Origin: Rhododendron vialii
Taxonomy: Eukaryota; Streptophyta; Magnoliopsida; Ericales; Ericaceae
Reading direction: 5' to 3'
NCBI RefSeq assembly: GCF_030253575.1
Contig: NC_080566.1
Span: forward strand, 32,399,001-32,463,000
Length of the DNA: 64,000 nucleotides
In this document: positions 47,343 to 56,819 of the stretch, in pieces
Numbering within the stretch: the stretch's first letter is position 1
Layout: every line of letters starts with the position of its first letter
Notes under the pieces: model-generated
Databases searched by the model: none
Told to the model about the DNA's origin: nothing
Seen by the model: only the letters and a program-made list of their open reading frames with translations
Program-made: the position numbers and the translations under genes

Positions 47343-47915
47343 ATCTCCCGGACCAATATCTCTTAAGTCTTGTTAAAGTTCAGCACGAAGTTTCCCTTGA
47401 TTGAACTTGTGGAATGTCAAACGATTTTGCTCAGTTGAGGCCCAGATATCTTCCAAGAATTCTTGGAATAATTTTTTGCCTCTCAAAATGGTTGAATACT
47501 CATCAAGGTGATCAAACAAACGATAGCTATAATATTGCATTTGAGTCATTCGTTCGGATGAAGGTTGATCACGATTAACGTCCCACTGTTTTAGATCAGG
47601 TTCCTATCCAAGTTAACCGCGTGGGAATAGCAAAAGATAATGCCATGGCAAATAGGCAAGGTGACACTCGTTAATTTGAATCAACCCATTATTTCCTTCT
47701 AGATGCAATATTATATCCTTCATTCCGCTTGACTCAGATCCATCTTCTGGTATAACTATCGCTACCCCATCTGTTGTTGGTAGATTAAACCGTCTTTGAT
47801 CTTTTGCCGAGCTATAATGAAGGTGGGCAGGTAAATGTCGTCTTGTTGAGGCTAATTGATTCAAAATCGCATAAGCCTGATGATACTTACCAATAAATGC
47901 ATTAACTTCTGACAA
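47343..47915 (-). pseudogene. Helitron-like N-terminal region
   Basis: Conserved Helitron segments are seen (WDVNRDQPSSERMTQMQYYSY, TEQNRLTFHKFNQGKLRAE and ECHLAYLPWHYLLLFPRG), but several stop codons interrupt them (near 47375 and 47598-47615). This region precedes Rep in the single large polyprotein of plant Helitrons. Confidence 0.8.
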
Positions 47916-48167
47916 ACAACCTTGAATAGTTTAAAGCACATCCCGTCGTAACTGATGATTTCTCTGATTACGAATTGCTAAAGCTTAATCTGCGTCATAA
48001 ACATATAATTGAGCGTATGCTGCATCATGCCCTGGTAGTGGAAGAAGTGACCCTATTCGATGTCGCAATTCTCCATGAATGGTAAATGACGTAGGCCCCT
48101 TCCCGCTAAGTACTCTTGCATCTAATGTAGCACCAAGACTCCTAAAAGCATTGGCTGCATTGTACGC

Positions 48168-49097
48168 CTATGTGTGACGCCGAAATGATCTTGATTGATC
48201 ATCATTCCCCTCATACAACGCTTGAAGAAGGGGAGGGGGTCTATTTAGAAAAGGAAGCCTGATCTTTCCTTCCAAACAGCATTTCCCAAATAAAGGAAGT
48301 TTCTTGGATGATTTTGTCAATTTTTCATCCATCCAATGTAAAGCCTTACAAAAACGACATGGTACATACATCTTACCGAGAAAATGTCGACATGGATTTA
48401 TGTGTGACTCGGCATGGACGACCGTGTTCATGGGAATGTCTTCTGATTCACCATCACTGCATAAATCCTCTTGGATGTGTTGGTCGGTAGCAGTAGGCCT
48501 ACAAAGAGTTTTCAACTTGTAAATATCTAAACAGATGGTAAGATTCTATCACTACAAAATTCCCTTAAAAAAATGTTTGTACATAATATTTTGTGGGGCT
48601 AAAGAAGTGCTTGGCATGGAGGTGGAACAACTAGCAGAATGTTGCAGCATTTGTCGCCTTTGTGCTGACTCAACGTGTTCAGTTGTCTCCATTGCTTTTT
48701 CAAGACAACCCATACGAATTGGAGTAGGCCTACAAAGAGTTTTCAACTTATAGTAGATTGAGAAAAAAATGGTAAGATTCACAATCACTTCATAAATATC
48801 TAAAAAAAGGTTTGTACCTAATGATTCATGGGGGTAAAGATGTGTCTGGCATGCGGTGGAACAACCACCGGGATGTTGCAGCATTTGTCTCCTTTGTGCT
48901 GACTCTATGATTGCAGTTGTATCCATTGCCTCTTCAAGGCAACCCATACGAATTGGAGATAATGGAGGATTTGTAGATTGTCTCGATCCTATACGTTCAG
49001 TTGTTCTTTTCCGCTCTCGTCGCAACCGTTGTCCCAATTGGTATGGGGAGTATTGTCTATCATTTCTTTCTCGTTCCCGATGTGCACGTTGGGCCAA
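48168..49097 (-). pseudogene. Helitron 5' exons with a duplicated exon
   Basis: A zinc-finger-like exon (about 48170-48480: ESHINPCRHFLG, CRFCKALHWMDEK, FGKCC) is typical of the N-terminus of plant Helitron proteins. To its right a segment with IRMGCLEEAMDTT and ESAQRRQMLQH occurs twice, about 235 bases apart (about 48495-48725 and 48726-48960). The exon and its flanking intron were therefore tandemly copied. Confidence 0.7.
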
Positions 49098-49234
49098 TGA
49101 AGCTTTTGAGATAACATTATTCGGGACCCCCTAAAGTATGAATACAGAATTATTAGTTGATCTAAATTGCAAATTCTAATATGGAAAAAGTGTGGTAGAA
49201 CCATACCTCTTGAATTGCATTTTCTTTTCCTCTG

Positions 49235-49582
49235 CCCACATATGTCTCCTTCTCTTTTCCCTTATACTTACCTCCAATTTTTTCTTTTTCCTTCAAGAAA
49301 GGTTAACAAAATATATAAGGGGCTATAAAAGAAATAGTAACAGGAAAGTGCCCACATATGTCACCTTATCTTTTCCCTTATACTTACCTCCAACTTTTTC
49401 TTTTTCCTTCAAGAAAGGTTAACAAAATATATAAGGGGCTATAAAAGAAATAGTAACAGGAAAGTGCCCACATATGTCACCTTATCTTTTCCCTTATACT
49501 TACCTCCAACTTTTTCTTTTTCCTTCAAGAAAGGTTGACAAAATATATAAGGGTCTGTAAAAGAAATAGTAACAGGAAAGGT
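49235..49582. repeat. 116-bp tandem repeats, three copies
   Basis: Copies start at about 49235, 49351 and 49467 with CCCACATATGTC, and end CAGTAACAGGAAAG-like (AATAGTAACAGGAAAG). On the element strand each copy contains GGAGGTAAGTATAAGG, a good match to a splice donor. It lies within the Helitron. Confidence 0.9.
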
Positions 49583-50539
49583 TCATCGTATTACCTTCGC
49601 AACCCCAATGGCATTTAAGGGTCCATCACGGATAACAATTCCGACATTCTGTTTTCGACTCAACTGAACCTCCAATAATAGCAGCACAAAGATAATTTAT
49701 ATGTTTGAACCTCCAACTGAATCAATGAATATCACGATGCAAGGAACAGTTAAAAAAGGAATTTACCCGGCCAAGATTCGTGATGTCGTCCATAACTAAG
49801 GCCTGAATTTTAAAACCCTGCGTGAAGAACGGAAAACCTGGAATTAGTGGAACTAAAAGTAAAAAAAGCCTTAGAACCAACACCAATTACAATTATGTAA
49901 TTTTATCGAGCATTTGGTGTACGTTATGCTGCCATTCATAATTAGGAAGGACGGTTAAATTAAGGGGTGTATATGTATGGCGGTCGAACCTCTGGTGGTG
50001 TCTCGAGGTAAAATGGGGGTTTGAATAGGCCGGAAATTAAGTTGGGAAAAAAAAAAGCCATTCAAGACAGAGAACAAAAATCCCAAAGATTCAGGTTCAA
50101 AAATCCCAAAGCTTCAGGTTCAAATACCATTTTTTGTTCGAACCTCAATTTTTGTGAGAAGCCCTGTTTTAGAGATTGGTGGTTAGAGAAACACTTACAT
50201 AGTAAATGGCACATTGTGAGGGAGAGAGAGCTAGGGGGGGGTGGGGCGGTGCGGCGGGCGTTGGATTTCAGAAAGGGAGACGGGCTGTGGATTTAGGGGG
50301 GAAAAGAAAAGCCACGCCCCAGTAAAAATCTCAGCACATGTTAAAATGTAAAGTAGTAAAAGCCCTTGGATTATTTGGGACTCAACTTTAAAATTCAATC
50401 ACACCCCTTCAACTTGTCACGTAGGACAGTTGTGAGAGAGACATTTTGCAAAATCATTGTGTAATACAATATAGATGTTGAATTTTTTGGGAATTTCAGG
50501 CACTTGACATTATTGTCATAAGCTGTGCTCCTTAAATCG

Positions 50540-51065
50540 GAGTTCGAAGGTTGTGAATTGTGTAATTTGGGGTGTAAATTCTGCTGTTAGGGGGTGTGAA
50601 TTTTGTGAAAAAAGGTGTGAATTTACACATCTAAGAATTCACACCAAGAATTCATCCAAAATTCACACCCCCGAGAATTGTGTAATTTGAGTGGGTATGA
50701 ATTCTGCAAAAAAATGTGAATTCTGATGGTATGAATAGTGAAGGGGGTATGAATTTTAGGGGTGTGAATTCTGCAAAGGAATGTGAATTCGGAGGTGTGA
50801 ATTCTTGCAAATGGATGTGAATTTTGGGGTGTAAATTCTGCTAAAGGATGTGAATTCGGGGGTTGTGAATTCTCGCAAAGGTGTGAATTCTGCAAAGGTG
50901 TGTGAATTTTCGAGGGTGTAAATTCTGCAAAGGTGTGTGAATTTTCGAGGGTGTGAATTCTTAGGGGTATGAATTATTCTGAGATGTGTGAATTCTTGGA
51001 GGTGTGAATTCTCGATGGTGTGAATTATGTGAGGGTGAATTCTTTAAATGGGTATGAATTCTGTG
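50540..51065. repeat. Degenerate minisatellite (GTGTGAATTCTGCAAAGG-like)
   Basis: About 500 bp are made of more than twenty imperfect copies of a 15-20-base motif centred on GTGTGAATTCT. It lies outside the Helitron but inside the hAT-like insertion. Confidence 0.9.
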
Positions 51066-51399
51066 GGTGCTGAAAAGTGAAAAAGGTAAAATAGTAAAAA
51101 CATATTTAAAAAAGCCCTAAATGGGATAACACTTACAAAAGGGGGTTTGCATGGAATCCACACAAAAAACTATGACCGGCCAGGAATTTCCCCCACCTAA
51201 ACCCATATAAATATGGGTTGATATGGGTTCAACCCATATAAACCCATTATATAATATGGACGGGTTGAATTGGGTTATAAGTGGACAAATTGGGCAGGTT
51301 AGAAAAATATGAACTGAGATTGCCACCTCTAGCAGAAAGCATAGAAAAGAGAGAGGAAAGCACAATATGAAACGGGAAGGCGGGGTAATTTCCTCACAT

Positions 51400-52128
51400 T
51401 CAGCCTTCAATTGGCAGAGAAAGCAGGTGCCTAGCTTTCATCTTGTAGATCGCAGCCGCCGGGTCGAGACTTCTAGGGCAAGTGGCCTGGCGGTGCAGTT
51501 TTTGATCGTCCTGCACCTATACAAGCGTTGTTTGTCCTCCGGTAATGCCTGCAACCAGGCATCTAAAGGGTCATCTCGACTACCCAAAAAAACACAAAGA
51601 GAGAGTCAATCTACACAATCAGCATTATATACGGGAACGTACAGTAAATCAACCTTTTGAGAACTAAAGCTAGATTGTTACATCACCATTAATTAATTCG
51701 TTCTATATCTTCTTTTTGGTACGATAATTCGAGATGGAAAACTCAATTTGCAACACAAATGAACAAGAGAGTAGTTGTTAATCCAAAGGAATATTTGTCG
51801 AATGAAACATGAAATGGTGGAATCCAGATTCCAATCCTCCTCCTGCTATTCCACCATTCGCAAATTTCTCCCAGCAAAATTTCTTTTGTGTAAATTGAAA
51901 ACAAATGTACGCAGTGAATTGAAGCAAATGAGCGCTCGCTGAGCATACAAACACGAATATTACTTCAACTAGACTAATTGCACCATTGTGCTCGAAGCAG
52001 AAGTTATGCACAAATTAGTCACTTGATTACAATCGAGTCTCCTATTTGAAACTAAAGCGCTAATTGTGTTTATTGAAATCTTGCCCGGAACTTAAACCCA
52101 TTCGCTCAAGATTCACAAAAAATTACCT
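51400..52128 (-). pseudogene. SDH2 remnant: last exon and intron 3 only
   Basis: This is the unit-1 counterpart of SDH2 54925-55648. The last-exon copy (51579-51400) keeps its acceptor (GGGTAG) and encodes [11 protein letters not shown], but a 4-base insertion then shifts the frame. The copied intron 3 continues to about 52128, exactly at the old donor. There it is joined to sequence matching 60974 onward, upstream of SDH2. Exons 1-3 and introns 1-2 are missing. Both break partners contain TTACC, suggesting a microhomology-mediated deletion of over 5 kb. Confidence 0.88.
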
Positions 52129-52215
52129 AAGCTTTTGTTATCGCTAGTTCAAGCTATTTTTCGCGCAGTGAAAGAGAGGAGTTGGTTCTAGAGACCCAAA
52201 GCAACATAATTTATA

Positions 52216-52536
52216 GGGATGATGCTATGGTGTCCCCGGTCATTTTGGGGACACCGTAATTTTTGGCATAACTTTACCATTATGAGCATAACTAAAACCT
52301 ATTACAAGCATAATAGAACCCAAACAAGGCATAACCAAAGAATATCCAAAAAACCAACCAAGGCATAACCAAACCTAACCAAGGCATAACAAACAAGTTA
52401 TACCTTGTTATGGTTCTGTTATGCTCATAATGGTTTTGGTTATGCTCATAATAGATTTTAGTTATGCTCATAGTGGTTTTGTTATGCCAAAAGTTACAGT
52501 GTCCCCAAAATGACCGGGGACACAGAAATCATTCCC
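52216..52536. mobile_element. hAT-type MITE with empty site in the window
   Basis: This 321-bp foldback element begins GGGATGATGC and ends GCATCATCCC-like (GAAATCATTCCC). Its arms contain GTGTCCCCGGTCATTTTGGG and repeated CATAACCAAA blocks. The 8-bp target duplication AATTTATA lies at 52208-52215 and 52537-52544. The duplicated sequence at about 61050 has the same flanks without the element. Confidence 0.92.
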
Positions 52537-52654
52537 AATTTATAGTAGCTTGTTTCAATGAGTCTAATTGGGGGGAAAAAAAAATCAGAACAGAGTCATT
52601 GACAGCAAACACAAATAGTAATTGGCTTGATACAAGAACATATACTAGTGAAAT

Positions 52655-52810
52655 TATTCAATAGTCTAGGAGCATTGCCATGTAATGCTCCAAATCACTT
52701 TACAATCACACATTCTCGGGGGTTCATAATTGAGTGCATGGCTCCACATGCATGTGTGGTTCTAGAATGGCTCCGAGCACCACGTGATCTTCGACTGTTG
52801 AACAATTACT
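52655..52810. repeat. Old TIR element shared by both duplication units (copy in unit 1)
   Basis: Inverted ends CAATAGTC and the complementary GACTGTTG enclose GGAGCA/TGCTCC-type arms. The same element is at 61213-61370 in unit 2, so it predates the tandem duplication. Confidence 0.55.
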
Positions 52811-53133
52811 CCAGATACTATCACTTAAAAGGATTCCGAAGAAAGAAAAGAGGAGCTACTACGATTTATCAAAACCAAACATAGCCCAAAAGTTGGCTGT
52901 TCAAATAACAAAAATAGCCCATGATCAAATAACAAAAATGGCCCAAAAGTTGGGTGAATCATATGGGGCATGAGTACACTGTACACCACTGAGACAGAGA
53001 GTGGTTGGGCTTCCATGAGAATATGGGCCGGCTAGTTAGAGCGGAAGATGCTCTGGAGTTAAATGGGCCTGTCAGTCTTCCAATTGGTTGGACGGAGCAA
53101 AGTGGAAGCAAAAGTAAAGAACGTCCACTTCTT

Positions 53134-53186
53134 GTCCCACATCGGGTATAGAGGAAAAGCTCCATCCTTGGAAGGCCATATAAATA
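53134..53186 (+). promoter_or_regulatory. Plant snRNA promoter (USE + TATA), U12 copy B
   Basis: USE GTCCCACATCG (53134-53144) and TATAAATA (53179-53186) are at the same 34-base spacing as in copy A. The stretch between them is identical in the two copies. Confidence 0.92.
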
Positions 53187-53212
53187 ATAAGGAGCTGTTA
53201 GCGATTGAAACT

Positions 53213-53352
53213 TGCCTTAAACTAATGAGTAAGGAAAACAAAGCGAGCGGTGAGAGCTGCTTGCCGCGCATTACATAAACTTTGTTGCGCACGAATTTAT
53301 GGAGGGGTTATAGGCTTGCCGAATGTAGACGCTGCTTACTTTGCAGAACTCG
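53213..53352 (+). ncRNA. U12: U12 spliceosomal snRNA gene, copy B
   Basis: It keeps the U12 5' end, the branch-site-pairing GTAAGGAA (53229-53236), the Sm-like GAATTTATGG and the 3' hairpin CTGC-TTACTTT-GCAG. It differs from copy A at only a handful of positions. Two of them lie in the second stem (GCGAGCGG/CTGCTTGC) and are tolerated as G-U pairs, so the fold is kept. Both promoter elements are intact, so copy B is probably as functional as copy A. Confidence 0.92.
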
Positions 53353-53588
53353 TTCGTGCGGGCCTCCCAAACCACCACTCCCCCAAATTGCTCTGAAACT
53401 TTTTAGCTTACCTAATCTAACTCTTTTTGTTCTAAATTGTTAGTGCTTTTAGGGCGTTTCACTTTAAAAAGAGACAAATAATGTAGATGAATCTAAATTG
53501 TTAGTGCTTTTAGGACGTTTCACTTTAAAAAGAGACAAATAATGTAGAATGAATATGGAGGGAGTATAAGGGTCATCATATCTTAAAG

Positions 53589-54091
53589 TAAGGGTCATCA
53601 TCGGGCCGGCCCAACCCACCAAGTCGCTGCCTACGGGCCGGGTTGACCGGGCTTCTCTTTTTTTGGTAGGTCGGGATATCTACCATAAATTGAAGCCCAA
53701 GCCCGGCCCATGGACTAGCCCAATTGGCGGGCCGGCAAGCCAAAAGCCAGGCGGGCCAACGGGCGGGCTTAAATTTCCTTGGGCAAAACTAAACCAAGGG
53801 AAAAAAGAAAGGGTTTTGTGGGATTTTGGGCTAATAGGCGGGCCCGTCGGCGGCTTTTGGGTGGATACCACGGGCGGGCTGCCGGGCGGGCTCACGGGCC
53901 GGGCCTACGGGAGGGCTCACGGGCCGGGCCTACGGGCGGGCCGAGTAAAAATTTATAGGCCCGAGCCCGCCCATTACAAACTACGGGCCGAGCTAGCCCG
54001 CCCGTTTTACGGGATCGGGCCGGGTAAAAACCCGACGGGCAGGGCGGACTTTGGACGGGTCGCGGACCTTCAGACTAAATAATGACCCTTA
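53589..54091. mobile_element. Non-autonomous hAT element, GC-rich
   Basis: Ends TAAGGGTCATCAT and ATAATGACCCTTA are inverted repeats. The 8-bp direct repeats TCTTAAAG (53581-53588) and TCTTAGAG (54092-54099) flank it. The matching site in unit 1 (about 38848, ATCTTAAAGAATTGGGG) is empty. The interior is dense in GGGCCGGG-type repeats and non-coding. Confidence 0.82.
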
Positions 54092-54924
54092 TCTTAGAGG
54101 ATTGGGGGAGAGGTGCTTACACTAGCCCTTAAGCCGCCCAAGAAACTATTTGATTGATCTACTCATACAAGTGGTGTTGGTAGGAAAGGGAAGGGACGTT
54201 CACCTGGGAAGGTGCTGCTAACAAATACTTTTGGGAAGGTGCTGCTAACAAATACTTTTCTATTTAGGAATCTTCTGTTTCTAACCATGTGCATAAAAAT
54301 ATAAGGAAGGCACTAACTGTACTCCACTATACTTGCTCGTATGACGTATTTGGATCACTCAATTTGCATTTCGACAAAAAATGATTGTTGGGGATCCCGA
54401 AATTTCATGGATCAGTAGTCTAATTTTTGGGCTCAAGTCTGTACCAATTTCCGCTAGATTGGGGTATACGCAAACCTTATCAACTGCACCCATCACAAAA
54501 ATTGGCCGCCTGGCTCCAGTTTTTTTTTTTCCCATTAGGAAACATTATGTAGAAAATAAACATATCTATTATTCGTTGAAAACTTATCTGGCTTAATTTA
54601 TTACATTTTATTTTATTGAGCTATATAATTTACTCACAAATTTAAATGGATTTTCCTTTTACTCTGGATTTGTATGAATGATCAACCACAGATATTAGGG
54701 TATTGTTTACGTGCAACAATATTTTAGGGTATTGTTTAACCAAAGAAGCGCACACCAATCTTAGTCTAAAACCAAATGACCATATAATTAAGATCCAAAT
54801 TAACTTCAAGAAGCAATATATGATTCAAACCCCAACTAATTAACCTAATGTGGAAAGCACAGAAAAGGGAGAGGAGAGCACAATATGAAATGTGACGTAT
54901 TAAGGCGGGGTATTCTCCTCACAT

Positions 54925-56775
54925 TCAGCCTTCAATTGGCAGAGAAAGCAGGTGCCTAGCTTTCATCTTGTGGATCGCAGCCGCCGGGTCGAGACTTTTA
55001 GGGCAAGTGGCTGTGCAATTTTTGATCGTCCTGCACCTATACAAGCGCCGTTTGTCCTCTGTTAATGCCTGCAACCGGGCATCTGAAAAGTCATCTCGGC
55101 TGCCCAAAAAAAAAAAACAAAGACAAAGTCAATCTACGCGATCGGCATTATATATGGGAACGTACAGTAAAACAACATTTCGAGAACTAATGCTAGATTG
55201 TTACCATTAATTCGTTCTATATCTTCTTTTTGGTACGATAAGTCGAGATGAAAGACTCAATTTGCAACACAAATGAACAAGAGACTGGTTGTAATCCAAA
55301 GCAAAATTTGTCAAATGAACACATGAAATGGTGGAATCCAAATTCCAATCCTCCTTCTGCTATTCCACCATTTGCAAATTTCTCCAAGCAAAATTTCTTT
55401 TGCGTAAATTGAAAACAAATGTACGCAGTGAATTGAAGCAAATGAGCGCTCGCTGAGCATACAAACACGAATATTACTTCAACTAGATTAATTGCACCAT
55501 TGTGCTCGAAGCAGAAGTTATGCACAAATTAGTCATGACCTGATTACAATCGAGTCTCTTATTTGAAACTAAAACGCCAATTGTGTTTATTGAAATCTTG
55601 CCCAGAACTTAAACCCATTCACTCAAGATTCACAAAAAAATTACCTATCGGAAATCCAACGATAAGCTTGGAGCAACGCAGCTGGTCCAAAGAATTCATC
55701 AGGGTTCCACCAGTAGGAAGGGCAAGAAGTTGTGCAACAGGCACATAGTATGCACTCATATAGTCCATCTAGTTTCTTTCTCTCTTCTGGTGTTTGCCTG
55801 TACTCTCGGCTGTCCGGAGGGGGCTTTCTTGTCTTTAACCATGGCTCTGTTAACCTGTGCAGTGACATGCCAATTATTTCTGGTTGTAACCTAACAAGAA
55901 AATAATATCACAAAGGATATACTATGGATGATTAATTTTAAACGAGCATAACGGAACCCTACAAAATTCAGCTAAAAAAAAAAAACTGATTCTCTAAGTA
56001 AATAGAGAAATGATCGTATTTTTCAAAACAAAAGAAGGGATACCAGAGGCTTGATCAACCAAATTGAGGAGGAGGTAAGGGCTTGCCTGCTCTCTTGAAA
56101 AGGAGTAAAAAGTAATGAATTTAGAGCCGGGCAACGAACATGATAACATGACACGAACCGGAAACGAAGTTAGCGGGTTAGGATTGAGCATTTCTAATAC
56201 GAAACACGAAAATGACACGACTCGAGAACACGAATTCTAAATCAAAGATGGAGCCAAATAAGAGGCTTATGGGGGCCACGGCCCCCGTGTAGTTTCGGAG
56301 TTTTTTTTAAAATAATAATAATATTAAGATTTTTTGTTTTTTGTTTGGTAAGAGCAACTATATATCTATATTTTTTGTATTGGGTGTTATTTATGGTCCT
56401 AGACATTTAAATAGTACTTTAGACTATGTTCATTTTGGGTCCCAAAATCCAACCTCTCTCTGCAGTCTGCACACTGTCTCCAATCAGTTTTTTCTTTAAT
56501 TATTACTCTCGTTTATCTTTCTATCTCTCTCCACTCATAACCCAAAAAAATCTCCCTCAAAACCCAAACCAAATAAACTATCAAATTCCCGAACCTTGAA
56601 ATTTCAAAATTTGTTGTTCATAGTTCGGCCCCCAAGTTTTAAAAATCCCGGTTCCATCCCTGTTCTAAATGGGTCGGGTTCGGGTTGAACACGCGAGACA
56701 CGAAATTGACACGACCAACACGGTTACTAATCCGTGTCACCCATTAACAAGATACATACATACATACATATATAT

Positions 56776-56819
<44 letters not shown>

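Larger units (their letters stand above)
42941..50475 (-). mobile_element. Helitron with Rep/helicase remnants (7.5 kb)
   Basis: The minus-strand element starts TCTATATTGTATTAC (from 50475, after A) and ends with hairpin CGTGCCTTCAGGCACG (42953-42968) and CTAG (42941-42944) before T. These are canonical rolling-circle transposon termini. It encodes a Helitron-like N-terminal region (47.3-47.9 kb), a Rep nuclease (45.6-47.3 kb) and a PIF1-type helicase (43.7-45.2 kb). The coding parts carry several in-frame stops and an inserted TIR element, so it is no longer autonomous. Its 3' terminus is related to the two small Helitrons at 13416 and 40827. Confidence 0.88.
41350..51331. mobile_element. 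Large hAT-like insertion (about 10 kb) hosting a Helitron
   Basis: The ends TAGAAATGGCAA and TTGCCACCTCTA are inverted repeats (10 of 12 bases). They are flanked by the 8-bp direct repeat GCAGAAAA (41342-41349) / GCAGAAAG (51332-51339). Unit 2 is contiguous at this point (about 54853), which is the empty site. Without the Helitron at 42941-50475 the element would be about 2.4 kb and lack a transposase. It also holds a possible host gene fragment (about 42430-42720) and a minisatellite (50540-51065). Confidence 0.75.
37240..53083. repeat. Tandem duplication, unit 1 (U12 plus SDH2 remnant)
   Basis: Unit 1 aligns with unit 2 in four blocks: 38003-40215 with 53084-54717 (with gaps), 41218-41341 with 54718-54852, 51332-52128 with 54853-55648, and 52128-53080 with 60974-61663. 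The unit junction is at about 53083 (CCAATTG/GTTGGACGG). Intervening sequence in unit 1 is later insertions. The SDH2 segment between the last two blocks has been lost. Confidence 0.82.

Noticed and set aside
50623-50895. Open frame with repeated PNSH/EFT/IHT words
   Set aside because: It is a translation of the minisatellite. The repeats are at DNA level and there is no start context or known domain.
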